This document shows, one piece after another, positions 26,921 to 36,107 of a DNA stretch of 64,000 nucleotides; positions within the stretch are counted from its first letter, which is position 1, and each line of letters begins with the position of its first letter. The DNA is from AP-15 sp963703855 (GTDB taxonomy: Bacteria; Pseudomonadota; Alphaproteobacteria; ATCC43930; CGMCC-115725): NCBI GenBank assembly GCA_963703855.1, contig CAVPFW010000025.1, positions 62,001 through 126,000 on the forward strand, written 5' to 3'. Position numbers and translations under genes: made by a program. Below the pieces are notes generated by a model, which worked only from the letters and a program-made list of their open reading frames with translations, made no database searches and was not told the DNA's origin.

Positions 26921-26930
26921 TCACAAGTGG

Positions 26931-26962
26931 TCCCTGGACCCCCGCTTTCGCGGGGGTGACGA
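26931..26962 (-). repeat. Palindromic repeat, right bracket of GIY-YIG gene
   Basis: Contains TCCCTGGACCCCCGCTTTCG and then CGGGGGTGACGA. On the minus strand this reads GTCA-CCCCCGCGAAAGCGGGGG-TCCAGGGA, the same pattern as the left copy in opposite orientation. It begins 10 bases after the GIY-YIG stop. Confidence 0.8.
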
Positions 26963-27026
26963 GGATGCCGAACGGTGCCTGAAAAGAACGAGAAACCGAA
27001 CCCAGCTGACGGCGAGCCTCGGCGGC

Positions 27027-28505
27027 TCACCCGCTCTCGGCAGGCAGCGCGACAAAGCGGGTGGTGCCGTCGCGCTCGACCCGGACCAAGAGGCTCTTGC
27101 GCCCGTTCTTTTTGGCGGCGGCAGCTTTCTGCTGAATTTCTTCGGGCGTTGCCACCGTCACGGGACCGACGGCGAGGACGAGATCGCCCGAGCGTAAGCC
27201 CTGTGTCGCCGCTGCGCTGTTTGGCGGGACATCGGTGATGACTACGCCCTTGGCTGCCTCAGGCAGGGAGAATTGCTTGCGCAGATCGGGGGTCAGCCTG
27301 GCGAGCCTCAAACCTAGCGCGTCGATGCTGGGGGGCGGTTTCGGCTTTACCGCCTCGGGCGGCGGCGGCCGGCGGTTCGGGTCCAGCGGCGCGACCTTAA
27401 GCACGACCTCGCGCGCCTTGCCGTCGCGCCAGATCGACAGCTTGACAGATTTCTCGGGCGGCGTATCGGCCACCAGCCGCGGCAATTGCCGGCTGCGGTC
27501 GATCGGCTTGCCGTCATAGGCAAGGATCACGTCGCCGGGCTCCAATTTTGCTTGGTCTGCGGGGCTGGTTTGATCGATCGACGCGATCATCGCCCCGTGG
27601 CTTTTGTCAAGCCCGATCGCTTCCGCGATATCGTCGGTAACCGGCTGGATGTGGGCGCCGATCCAGCCGCGCTCGACTTTCCCGGTGGCTTTCAGCTGAT
27701 CGATGATCGGCCTCGCGAAGGCGGACGGGATCGCAAAGCCGATGCCGATCGAACCGCCCGAGGGCGAGAAGATCGCGGTATTGATGCCAATCACCTCGCC
27801 GGCGAGGTTGAACATAGGTCCACCCGAATTGCCGCGGTTGATCGACGCGTCGGTTTGCAGGAAATCGTCATAAGGTCCGGCATGGATGTCGCGGGCCGTT
27901 GCCGAGATGATGCCCGACGTGACCGTGCCGCCGAGGCCAAAGGGATTGCCGATCGCCAGCACCCAATCCCCGACCCTGGTCGTTGTCGAATTGCCCCAGT
28001 TTGCTGCCGGCAGGGATGCTTTCGCCTCGACCTTTACGAGCGCGAGATCGCTGACCGCGTCGCGCCCGATGACCCGCGCCTGCAAAGTGGTGTTGTCCGA
28101 CAGGGTCACCGTGATCTGCTCGGCGTTGGCGATCACATGGTTGTTGGTGACGATCAGCCCGGAAGGGTCGATAATGAAGCCTGATCCGAGTGACGCGATG
28201 GGCGGAGCCAATCCATTCGGCCCACCCGACCCGCTCCTGTCGCCGAAAAAATCGCGGAAAAACTCGTCGAGCGGCGATTCCGGCGAGTGGGGCTGCGCCT
28301 CCGGTGCGTTCTTGGGAGCTGCCGCTGCGGCTGCCTCGGTCGTCGAGATGTTGACCACAACGCCCACCAGCCTGGCCGCCAGCTGGGCGAAGACTTCCGA
28401 GAATGGCGTCGGTTGCGGCGGATCGGCCCGAATCGGAGCTGCTTCCAGCAACAACAGCATCGGCAACGCGCCCCGCAATGCTGCTCGGCAGCCGAATAAC
28501 CTCAC
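27027..28505 (-). CDS. Second Do-like periplasmic serine protease
   Basis: A 492-residue HtrA-family protease, paralogous to the one at 18.4 kb. A short signal peptide (ALPMLLLLEAAPIRA) precedes the protease domain. The triad is His in VTNNHVIANAEQ (~122), Asp in DAVSDLALVKV (~151) and Ser in INRGNSGGPMFN (~226). Two PDZ domains follow (ERGWIGAHIQPV, LEPGDVILAYDGKPI; LRSGDLVLAVGPVTV), separated by a Pro-rich linker (PNRRPPPPEAVKPKPPPS). It is divergent from the glycerate kinase gene, with which its 5' end nearly abuts. Confidence 0.93.
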   Translation of the reverse strand: MRLFGCRAALRGALPMLLLLEAAPIRADPPQPTPFSEVFAQLAARLVGVVVNISTTEAAAAAAPKNAPEAQPHSPESPLDEFFRDFFGDRSGSGGPNGLAPPIASLGSGFIIDPSGLIVTNNHVIANAEQITVTLSDNTTLQARVIGRDAVSDLALVKVEAKASLPAANWGNSTTTRVGDWVLAIGNPFGLGGTVTSGIISATARDIHAGPYDDFLQTDASINRGNSGGPMFNLAGEVIGINTAIFSPSGGSIGIGFAIPSAFARPIIDQLKATGKVERGWIGAHIQPVTDDIAEAIGLDKSHGAMIASIDQTSPADQAKLEPGDVILAYDGKPIDRSRQLPRLVADTPPEKSVKLSIWRDGKAREVVLKVAPLDPNRRPPPPEAVKPKPPPSIDALGLRLARLTPDLRKQFSLPEAAKGVVITDVPPNSAAATQGLRSGDLVLAVGPVTVATPEEIQQKAAAAKKNGRKSLLVRVERDGTTRFVALPAESG

Positions 28506-28600
28506 GAAAGCGGTTCCCTCTCATCGGGCTGCTTACGGCCTGCCCGATGCACGCCGCGAAGAGGATCCAGCGCTGGCGTTTCTGCACCGCTCGATATGGA

Positions 28601-29926
28601 ATGACGACGGTCTTGGCAACATGGAACAGGGATGTGAGCAAGCCCGGTCGATCTGCAGACGGCGAGATTCTGCGCACATTGTTCGACGCTGCCCTGGTCG
28701 CCGCCGACCCCCGTCGGGCTATCGAGCATCGCATACCCCCGGCGGTGCGCGGCCGTACGGTGCTGGCGGGTGCCGGCAAGGCTGCGGCAGCAATGGCGCG
28801 CGCCTTCGAGACTCTGTGGCCAGGTTCGCTCGAAGGCCTGGTCCTTACCCGCTATGGTCATGCCGTTCCCTGCGACCGGGTTGAAATAGTCGAGGCAAGC
28901 CACCCGGTGCCCGACGCCGCGGGGGTACGCGCGGCACAGCGTATCCTCGCACTCGCGCAAGGTCTGGGTCCTGACGATCAGCTGGTCTTTCTCGCCTCGG
29001 GCGGTGGCTCGGCTCTGCTCGCCCTGCCCGCACCAGGCCTCACCCTCGCCGACAAGCAGACCGTAACGCTCGCGTTGCTGCGCTCGGGCGCGACGATTGC
29101 CGAGATTAACACGGTGCGCAAGCACCTCAGCGCGATCAAGGGTGGACGCCTCGCTGCCGCGGCGGCGCCGGCGCGCATCGTCACTTTGGCGATTTCCGAT
29201 GTTCCGGGCGACGATCCCGCGGTGATCGCCTCCGGACCGACGGTGCCCGATGCAACGACTTTCGCCGACGCCCGCACGGTGCTGTCAAAATATCGCATCA
29301 TCGAGCCCGCGGCCGTGATGGCGCATCTTGCCGCGCAAGCCGATGAGACGCCGAAACCCGGTGACCCGATCTTCGCGCCGGCGCGCTTTGAGCTGGTTGC
29401 GAGCCCGCAGGGCTCGCTGAGGGCCGCCGCGGCGGTGGCGCTGCGGCGAAACATCATGCCGATCGTGCTGAGCGACCGTATCGAGGGCGAAGCGCGCGAC
29501 GTGGCATTGGTTCATGCCGCGATCGCCCGCCAGCTGCGCGCTGGAGAATTTCGTATCGGCGATCGCGCGGTCTCTCTCCCTGCTGTTCTGCTCTCCGGCG
29601 GCGAGACCACCGTCACTGTCAGGGGCGAGGGTCGCGGCGGGCGCAATGTCGAGTTTCTGTTGGCGCTCGCCGTGGCTCTCGATGGTGCCGCCGGCATCTC
29701 CGCGCTCGCCTGCGACACCGACGGCATCGATGGAACCGAAGACAATGCCGGCGCGATCCTTTATGCGGACAGCGTCGGGCGCGCTGCCGATTACGGGATC
29801 AGTGCGGCGGCGGCGCTGGCCGACAATGACGGCTACGGCTTTTTCGCCGCGCTCGGCGATCTCGTCATCACCGGACCCACCTTGACCAATGTCAATGATT
29901 TCCGGGCGATCCTGGTTCGGCCCTGA
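28601..29926 (+). CDS. Glycerate 2-kinase (GckA/MOFRL family)
   Basis: About 441 residues of the class II glycerate kinases, which make 2-phosphoglycerate from D-glycerate. Motifs: TVLAGAGKAAAAMARAFE, FLASGGGSALLALPAPGLTL, LSAIKGGRLAAAAAPARIVT, AISDVPGDDPAVIASGPTV, and the MOFRL part LLSGGETTVTVRGEGRGGRN plus CDTDGIDGTEDNAGAI. The start is uncertain: ATG 28601, or GTG 28634 (VSKPGRSADGEILRTLFDAA), the latter close to typical family starts. Its stop lies 12 bases before the pyruvate kinase start: glycerate kinase, then enolase elsewhere, then pyruvate kinase lead glycerate to pyruvate. Confidence 0.92.
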   Translation: MTTVLATWNRDVSKPGRSADGEILRTLFDAALVAADPRRAIEHRIPPAVRGRTVLAGAGKAAAAMARAFETLWPGSLEGLVLTRYGHAVPCDRVEIVEASHPVPDAAGVRAAQRILALAQGLGPDDQLVFLASGGGSALLALPAPGLTLADKQTVTLALLRSGATIAEINTVRKHLSAIKGGRLAAAAAPARIVTLAISDVPGDDPAVIASGPTVPDATTFADARTVLSKYRIIEPAAVMAHLAAQADETPKPGDPIFAPARFELVASPQGSLRAAAAVALRRNIMPIVLSDRIEGEARDVALVHAAIARQLRAGEFRIGDRAVSLPAVLLSGGETTVTVRGEGRGGRNVEFLLALAVALDGAAGISALACDTDGIDGTEDNAGAILYADSVGRAADYGISAAAALADNDGYGFFAALGDLVITGPTLTNVNDFRAILVRP

Positions 29927-29938
29927 CACGCGAGAGAT

Positions 29939-31363
29939 ATGGACATGCGGCGCCGGCGCAGCGTAAAGATCGTCGCCACCCTCGGTCCTTCGAGCTCCAC
30001 CCTCGAGGCAATCGGCGCTCTGTTCGAAGCCGGCGTCGATGTGTTCCGGCTCAATTTCAGCCACGGCTCGCACGAGGATCATCATGCCCGTTTCGAGGCG
30101 ATCCGGCGGGTCGAGCACATGACGGGGCGGCCGATCGGCATTCTCGCCGATCTGCAAGGGCCAAAGCTGCGCCTCGGCACCTTTGCCCAAGGTCCGGTCG
30201 AGCTCGTCGCCGGCAACCATTTCCGCCTCGACCTCGATCGGCGTCCTGGCGACGAGACCCGTGCGCCGCTGCCGCATCCGGAGATCTTCGAGGCGTTGCA
30301 GCCGGGGACCGAGCTGCTCCTCGACGACGGCAAGGTACGGCTCCAGGCCGAGACCTGTGGGACCGGCTTCGTCGAAACCGTATGTCGGGTCGGTGGCACA
30401 CTCTCGGACCGCAAGGGCGTCAATGTGCCGAATGCGGTGCTGCCGTTGTCGGCGATCACCGAAAAGGACCGGGCCGACCTCGCCTTCGCTCTCGACCACG
30501 GGGCCGATTGGATTGCATTTTCGTTTGTCCAGCGCCCCGACGACGTGGCCGAAGGGCGCAAGCTCGTCGCCGGCCGGGCCGGGGTCATGGTCAAGCTCGA
30601 AAAGCCCTCGGCAATCGACCGGCTGCCGGAGATCATCGAGCTCGCCGACGCGCTGATGGTCGCACGTGGCGACCTCGGCGTCGAGATGCCGCCCGAGGAC
30701 GTCCCGAGAGTGCAGAAGCAGGTGGTTCACGCCTGCCGCCTCGCCGGAAAGCCGGTGGTGGTGGCGACGCAGATGCTCGAATCGATGATCGCATCGCCGA
30801 CCCCGACCCGAGCCGAGGCCTCGGACGTCGCCACCGCGGTCTATGATGGTGCCGATGCGGTGATGCTGTCGGCCGAGACCGCGGCCGGGCGTTACCCGAT
30901 CGAAGCGGTAGCGATGATGGACCGCATCGCCTGCCGGGTGCAGGACGACCCGCTCTATCGCACGATGCTCGAAGGCACCCGTATCGAGCACGAGCACACG
31001 GCGCCGGATGCGATCAGCGCCGCCGCGTGCCAGGTGGCGGGGATGGTCGGCGCCGCAGCGATTGTATCCTATACGACTTCGGGCGCGACCGCTCTGCGTG
31101 CAGCGCGGGAGCGCCCCGAAGCACCGATCTTGGTGCTGACCTCGAATCTCGGTACCGCGCGCCGCATGGCGCTGCTGTGGGGCGCGCACTGCGTTCATAC
31201 GAGCGATATCAAAAGCTTCGCTGATATGGTGCAGAAAGCGGTGCGGATCGCGCACGGCGAACAAATCGCAGAACTCGGTCAGCGAGTGGTAATAACCGCG
31301 GGTGTTCCGTTCGGCACGCCGGGCGCCACCAATGTCCTGCGAATAGCGTGGGTAGACCGCTGA
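29939..31363 (+). CDS. pyk: Pyruvate kinase
   Basis: A 474-residue glycolytic enzyme. Motifs in order: KIVATLGPSSSTLEAIGALF; VFRLNFSHGSHEDH; GILADLQGPKLRLGTF; DWIAFSFVQRPDDVAE; VKLEKPSAIDRLPEII containing the catalytic Lys; the Mg-binding MVARGDLGVEMPPEDVPRVQ; and VVVATQMLESMIASPTPTRA. A C-terminal domain ends in TNVLRIAWVDR. Full length. ATG 29939 follows GAGAGA; ATG 29945 is an alternative. Co-transcribed with the glycerate kinase gene. Confidence 0.96.
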   Translation: MDMRRRRSVKIVATLGPSSSTLEAIGALFEAGVDVFRLNFSHGSHEDHHARFEAIRRVEHMTGRPIGILADLQGPKLRLGTFAQGPVELVAGNHFRLDLDRRPGDETRAPLPHPEIFEALQPGTELLLDDGKVRLQAETCGTGFVETVCRVGGTLSDRKGVNVPNAVLPLSAITEKDRADLAFALDHGADWIAFSFVQRPDDVAEGRKLVAGRAGVMVKLEKPSAIDRLPEIIELADALMVARGDLGVEMPPEDVPRVQKQVVHACRLAGKPVVVATQMLESMIASPTPTRAEASDVATAVYDGADAVMLSAETAAGRYPIEAVAMMDRIACRVQDDPLYRTMLEGTRIEHEHTAPDAISAAACQVAGMVGAAAIVSYTTSGATALRAARERPEAPILVLTSNLGTARRMALLWGAHCVHTSDIKSFADMVQKAVRIAHGEQIAELGQRVVITAGVPFGTPGATNVLRIAWVDR

Positions 31364-31502
31364 CGGCGCGAGCGATGAGGCAATTTCCGTTCACCCGCCA
31401 AGACTACACCTCCGACACAATTTGGTAACGCGCGCCGGGATTGGGGGTTGCCGGATAGTTGAGTGGCGGGTTTAATCGGGATCGAACGATCGGAGAAAGA
31501 CG

Positions 31503-32462
31503 ATGAACGACGCGACGCCCTGGGTCGATCCCGAACTGGTTGCCGCCGGCCAGCTGCTGCAACAGCGCGGCCTCGTCGCCCCCGACCGCACCCAGGCGCC
31601 GCTCTCCGAGGTGCGCGCCGCGGTCGACCGGATCGGCGCGTTTCTCGGCGAGGGCTCGGTCCCGCTGCGCCAGGAGCGCGATCTGACCCTGCCGGGACCG
31701 CACGGGCAGGTGCCGTGCCGGCTCTATCTGCCGGACGATGCCGAGCGGCCGCCGCTGCTGATCTGGGCGCATGGCGGCGGCTTCATGCAGGGCAGCCTGC
31801 CTTCCTGGGACGCGATGCTGCGCGACCTGGTGCGCCAGTCGGGGGTCGCAGCGCTGTCGGTCGACTACAAGCTCTCGCCCGAGCACCGCTTTCCGAAAGC
31901 GTTCGAGGAGATGGTCGCGGTCACTCGCCTCGCCGCGCGCGAGGGTGCGGGTCTCGGCATCGACCCGACCCGGCTCGCGGTCGGCGGCGATTCGGCCGGC
32001 GGCAACCTGGCGCTCGCCGCGGCGCTGGCGCTGCGCGATGAGGGGCTGCGCGCGCTGCGATTCATGCTCTTGATCTACGGGGTTTATTCGGCCGACAGCG
32101 ACAGCCCGTCGTGGCAGCGCTTCGGCCAGGGCGCCGGCCTGTCGCAGACCCAGATGCGCTGGATCTGGGAGACCTACCTCGAAACGCCGGAGCAGCAGAG
32201 CGACTGGCGCGCCGCCCCTATTCTCGGCAACCTCGCCGGCTTGCCGCCGGCGCACCTGATCGTCGGCAGCCTCGATCCGCTGGTCGACGACAGCCATCGC
32301 CTGGCCGCTTCGCTCAAAGAGGCCGGCGTTGCCTGCGAGCTTCGCGTCTATGACGGGATCAATCACGGCTTTATCCGCTACGGGCGGCTGATCGCCACCG
32401 CGCGCGGTGCGCTCGGCGACTGCGCCGCAGCCTTGCGCAAGGGGCTGGCTACAGCGGGCTAG
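31503..32462 (+). CDS. Alpha/beta hydrolase, hormone-sensitive-lipase type
   Basis: A 319-residue esterase/lipase. The oxyanion-hole motif LLIWAHGGGFMQGS (~90), nucleophile elbow VGGDSAGGNLALAAALALRD (~162), catalytic Asp in LIVGSLDPLVDDSHRLA (~258) and His in YDGINHGFIRY (~288) are all present, so it should be active. The GDSAGG pentapeptide plus HGGG defines the HSL family acting on short-chain or aryl esters. Its 3' end overlaps the convergent GH15 gene by 14 bases. Confidence 0.93.
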   Translation: MNDATPWVDPELVAAGQLLQQRGLVAPDRTQAPLSEVRAAVDRIGAFLGEGSVPLRQERDLTLPGPHGQVPCRLYLPDDAERPPLLIWAHGGGFMQGSLPSWDAMLRDLVRQSGVAALSVDYKLSPEHRFPKAFEEMVAVTRLAAREGAGLGIDPTRLAVGGDSAGGNLALAAALALRDEGLRALRFMLLIYGVYSADSDSPSWQRFGQGAGLSQTQMRWIWETYLETPEQQSDWRAAPILGNLAGLPPAHLIVGSLDPLVDDSHRLAASLKEAGVACELRVYDGINHGFIRYGRLIATARGALGDCAAALRKGLATAG

Positions 32463-34302
32463 GCCGCCGGGCGCCCGGCCGGGGCACGTGCCGGCCGGGT
32501 TTCCCGGAGCTGGCGGAGCGCTGCTCGGCCGGGCCTTCGCTGCGGGTCAGGTTGAAGGCGGTGTTGACCAGCGCGACATGCGAGAACGCCTGCGGGAAGT
32601 TCCCGAGCTGGCGTTTCGCCCGCGGGTCGTACTCTTCGGCGAGGAGCCCGACATCGTTGGTCAGCGCCAACAGGCGCTCGAACAGTTCGCGCGCCTCGGT
32701 GATGCGGCCTTGCAGGATGTAGTTGTCGGCGAGCCAGAAGCTGCATGCGAGGAACGCCCCTTCCCCGGGGGGCAGCCCGTCGACCCCCTCGCCGGTGTCG
32801 TAGCGCAGCACCAGCCCGTCGACGACGAGGCGCTGCTCGATTGCCTTGACCGTGCCGATGATGCGCGGGTCGGCCGGCGGCAGAAAACCGACCAGCGGCA
32901 GCAGCAGCAGGCTGGCGTCTAGCGCCTTCGAGCCGTAGGCCTGGACAAAGCTGCCGAGCCGGCGATCGAACCCCTTCGCGCAGACATCGGCGTGGATCTC
33001 GTCGCGCACCTCGAGCCAGGGCGCGGCCCAGGCGCCGCCGTCGAGCCGCTCGGAAATCTTGATCGCCCGGTCGAAGGCCACCCAAGCCATTACCTTTGAA
33101 TGGGTGAAATGCTGCGGCGGTCCCCGCACCTCCCAGATCCCTTCGTCGGGTTGATCCCAGATCCCGGCCAGATGATCGAGGATGGCGCGACCGATCGCGC
33201 CGGCGCGCGCGGCTGGGGGCAGTCCGTTAAGATAGGTGTGGTAGAACGCGTCGACCATCTCCCCAAAGATGTCGAGCTGGATCTGGCGGGCGGCGTCGTT
33301 GCCGATGCGGACCGGCCGCGAGCCCTCGTAGCCCGGCAGCCACGGCACCTCCCACTCGGTCAGCCGTCGCTCGCCGCCGAGCCCGTACATGATCTGGATC
33401 TGGTCCGGGCTGCCCGCGACGGCGCGGAACAGCCAGTCGCGCCAAGCCCGCGCCTCGTCGGAATACCCGGCGTTCATCAATGCCAACAAGGTGAAGGTGG
33501 CGTCACGCAGCCAGCAATACCGGTAATCCCAGTTGCGGGCGCTGCCGATCTGCTCCGGCAAGGATGTGGTCGGCGCCGCGACGATGCCACCGGTCGGCGC
33601 GAAGGTCAGGCCCTTCAGCACCACCAGCGAGCGCTTGACGGTATCGGTCCACGGACCCGCCGGAGCGCACCGGTCGGACCACTGCCGCCAGAACGACAAC
33701 GCATTGTGCAACGCCCTTTCGGCATCGATCGGACGCGGCGGCGGCTGGTGCGAGGCCCCGTAGGTCAGCACGAACGGCACCGTCTCGCCGGCGCCGACTT
33801 CGAACTCGCCGACGGTTTTGAGGTCCTCGCCGCGCAGCGGCACCGGGGTGCGCAGCACAACCCGCTCCGGCCCGGCGATCGCGGAGATGCCGCCCTCCGG
33901 CAGGCGCTCGACCCATGGCACCAGATAGCCGTAGTCGAAACGCAGCACGAACTCGACGCACATTGCGAGGCGTCCGCGCAGTCCCCGCACCAGACGCACC
34001 AGGTCGGGCGGCCCATGCCGAGGCCGGAAAAAATCGATCAGCTCGACCGCACCTCCGGCGGTCTCGAACCTCGTCGCCAGCACCAGCGAATGGTCGAGGT
34101 AGCGCCGTTCGACCTTTTGGGCGGGATCGGCCGGCGCGATCAGCCAGCGGCCATGCTCAGGCTCGCCCAGAAGCGCCGCGAAGCAGGCGGGCGAGTCGAA
34201 GCGCGGCAGGCACAGCCAGTCGATCGAGCCGTCGCGCCCGACCAGCGCCGCCGTCGCGCAATCGCCGATCAGCGCGTAATCCTCGATCCGTAAGCCCGCC
34301 AT
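32449..34302 (-). CDS. Glycoside hydrolase family 15 protein (glucoamylase/trehalase-like)
   Basis: A 617-residue protein with the N-terminal beta-sandwich (IEDYALIGDCATAALVGRDG, SIDWLCLPRFDSPACFAALL) and the (alpha/alpha)6 barrel of GH15. Barrel motifs: SARNWDYRYCWLRDATFTLL, DEGIWEVRGPPQHFTHSKVM with the likely acid Glu (~387), and LLAEEYDPRAKRQLGNFPQA with the likely base Glu (~555). Relatives hydrolyse trehalose or alpha-1,4-glucans. The exact substrate is unclear. There is no signal peptide, so it is cytoplasmic. Confidence 0.92.
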   Translation of the reverse strand: MAGLRIEDYALIGDCATAALVGRDGSIDWLCLPRFDSPACFAALLGEPEHGRWLIAPADPAQKVERRYLDHSLVLATRFETAGGAVELIDFFRPRHGPPDLVRLVRGLRGRLAMCVEFVLRFDYGYLVPWVERLPEGGISAIAGPERVVLRTPVPLRGEDLKTVGEFEVGAGETVPFVLTYGASHQPPPRPIDAERALHNALSFWRQWSDRCAPAGPWTDTVKRSLVVLKGLTFAPTGGIVAAPTTSLPEQIGSARNWDYRYCWLRDATFTLLALMNAGYSDEARAWRDWLFRAVAGSPDQIQIMYGLGGERRLTEWEVPWLPGYEGSRPVRIGNDAARQIQLDIFGEMVDAFYHTYLNGLPPAARAGAIGRAILDHLAGIWDQPDEGIWEVRGPPQHFTHSKVMAWVAFDRAIKISERLDGGAWAAPWLEVRDEIHADVCAKGFDRRLGSFVQAYGSKALDASLLLLPLVGFLPPADPRIIGTVKAIEQRLVVDGLVLRYDTGEGVDGLPPGEGAFLACSFWLADNYILQGRITEARELFERLLALTNDVGLLAEEYDPRAKRQLGNFPQAFSHVALVNTAFNLTRSEGPAEQRSASSGKPGRHVPRPGARRPSPL

Positions 34303-34502
34303 CCCTCAGCCCCCAACCGCCGCGAAAGGACGCACGCTCCGATATCAAAAGATCGCCGTCAGGGACAGCGCCGCGAAGTCGGCGCGATGTATCAGGCGGG
34401 ACAAGAGGGGTCTCGGCGCACGGCTGCCATGCCGCCGCGCGGCCGCACCTGCCGCAGCGCCGGCGCCGCCGGTCAGGCGACGCGGCGCCCCGGAAACACC
34501 GA

Positions 34503-34859
34503 CTAAAAGCCGCCGTAGCCGCTCGCTTTCGGCCCGGCGTTGTCCGAGTACGGACGAGACGCGACATAGGGGTCCCAATACGCTTTCGGGGTCGGATAGG
34601 CCTGCCCCGTATACGAACCGTATGTCGGATAGCCGTATGTTGGCCATCCGGAATAATAATATCCATAAGCAGGATAGGAGTACGGGTAGTTGTAGCCGTA
34701 ACTTGGATAGGCGTAGCTGTAACCAGGATAAGCGTAGCTGTAACTCGGATAGGATTGGTAAGTGGTGCCCGGATAATAATAGCTCTGGGCGTGGGCGGTG
34801 GCGACGGCGGCGGTCAGCATGCCCGCGGCGAATGCCGCCGTTCGAGCGATTTTGAGCAT
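34503..34859 (-). CDS. Secreted Tyr/Pro-rich repeat protein
   Basis: A 118-residue exported protein. A signal peptide (LKIARTAAFAAGMLTAAVAT, cleavage likely after AHA) is followed by ~60 residues of near-repeats built from S-Y-x-Y-A-Y-P-G and Y-P-S-Y-G units, about one third Tyr. The tail is PKAYWDPYVASRPYSDNAGP. GGAGG lies 6 bases before the ATG at 34859. The family is unknown. Such Tyr-rich secreted proteins occur in soil alphaproteobacteria and may self-associate or be cross-linked (inference). It could be prone to repeat-length change. Confidence 0.8.
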   Translation of the reverse strand: MLKIARTAAFAAGMLTAAVATAHAQSYYYPGTTYQSYPSYSYAYPGYSYAYPSYGYNYPYSYPAYGYYYSGWPTYGYPTYGSYTGQAYPTPKAYWDPYVASRPYSDNAGPKASGYGGF

Positions 34860-35266
34860 CGAGAACCTCCGAGTTTTGAACGATAGTCCCTTTCCCCTAA
34901 ACAAGGGACGGAACGGAAAGGTTCACATCCCCACCCGGACCCGCCTGCCCGATTCGCGGCGGCTTGGCGCCGATTCACATCGGCATGGCCCGATTCGCAT
35001 CGGCATAGGCTGAACTCGTGGGCGGGCCGTGGTTCGAAACGCCCGCCTTTCACGGCTCACCACTCTTTGATTTGACCCAGCCCCCCCTTGGTGGGATACC
35101 GGACACTGGCCGGATGACCCGGCCGTCAACGATATGTCGGTGCGCGCCGAACAAATGTGGCCATGTTGGTCCATCGCGCGTCAGCCGGTTGTCGATGCGG
35201 GCGCATCGTCCTACCTGCTTCCGGCAAGGGGGGTATGCCGCAGGAAGTGAGTGAGGAGGCTGGAGG
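34860..35266. other. Intergenic region with a 20-bp tandem repeat
   Basis: A 407-base divergent gap. CCGATTC-R-CATCGGCAT occurs twice at a 20-base period (34970-34986 and 34990-35006), preceded by a partial unit at about 34950. Each unit is itself partly palindromic (CCGAT/ATCGG), as an operator might be. AGGAGG near 35253 is the ribosome site of the MlaC-like gene. No coding sequence is evident. Confidence 0.5.
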
Positions 35267-35911
35267 ATGACGATCCCGATGATGCGAGCCCGAACCGGCA
35301 AGGTCCTGGCGCTGTGCCTGGCGCTGCTGTGCGCCATATCGACCACGGCCGCCGTCGCTCTTCCCGCCAGCCCGCAGGACAGCGTCCGCAGCTTTTACAA
35401 TGTGCTGCTGACCACCATGAAAAACGGGCAGACCCTGGGGCAGAACGGGCGATATGCCGCGCTGGCCCCGGTGGTCAGCGGGGTGTTCGACGTGCAGTTC
35501 ATGGCTCGGCTCGCGGTCGGTCCGACCTGGGCGAGCCTGGCCCCGGCCCAGCAGCAGCAAGTGGTCAACGCCTTCGCCCGCTACGTGTCGGCGACCTACG
35601 CCGACCGCTTCGACAGCTATTCGGGCGAGCAGCTGCGGATCACCGGCGATCAGCCGTCCACCGGCGGGGTCATCGTCGAGACGACGATCGTCAAATCCGG
35701 CAGCGAGCCGGTGACCATCAACTATCTGATGCGGCAGAACCGGGACGCCTGGCAGATCTCCGACGTGTACCTCGACGGCACGATCAGCCAGCTCGCGACG
35801 CAGCGCTCGGAGTTCCATTCGATCCTGGTCCATCAGGGCGTCGACGGCCTGATCACAGCGTTGAACCGCAAGGTCGATCTGCTGGCCAGCACCGCTGCCA
35901 AATCGCCCTAA
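35267..35911 (+). CDS. MlaC/Ttg2D-like periplasmic protein (possibly HpnM)
   Basis: A 214-residue exported protein. The signal peptide is VLALCLALLCAISTTAAVALPA. The MlaC-fold core includes VRSFYNVLLTTMKNGQTLGQ, PVVSGVFDVQFMARLAVGPT, QQQQVVNAFARYVSATYADR and NYLMRQNRDAWQISDVYLDG, followed by SQLATQRSEFHSIL. Members carry phospholipid across the periplasm, and HpnM is the hopanoid-linked branch. No mla or hpn genes are adjacent, so the branch is undecided. AGGAGG lies 7 bases before the ATG. Confidence 0.88.
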   Translation: MTIPMMRARTGKVLALCLALLCAISTTAAVALPASPQDSVRSFYNVLLTTMKNGQTLGQNGRYAALAPVVSGVFDVQFMARLAVGPTWASLAPAQQQQVVNAFARYVSATYADRFDSYSGEQLRITGDQPSTGGVIVETTIVKSGSEPVTINYLMRQNRDAWQISDVYLDGTISQLATQRSEFHSILVHQGVDGLITALNRKVDLLASTAAKSP

Positions 35912-36107
35912 CCGGCGCGCTGCGACCGACGCCGCCGCATAAATCTTGCCGCGGCTCGCTGTTCTGCCGCTGTTGCAGGCTTGGCGCCGCCGCGCCGTCA
36001 GCTCGCGATCGGGTGCCGCTGCCGCCGGAGATTCGCGGGTTTGCTTGACAGCGGACCGGGCGCGTGCTGTCGAAGACCCGGGCGACAAGCTCGGTGAAGG
36101 AGGGGCG

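Noticed and set aside
29285..31264. A 659-codon open frame antisense to the glycerate kinase and pyruvate kinase genes
   Set aside because: Spans two real genes on the other strand; no family resemblance and no ribosome site.
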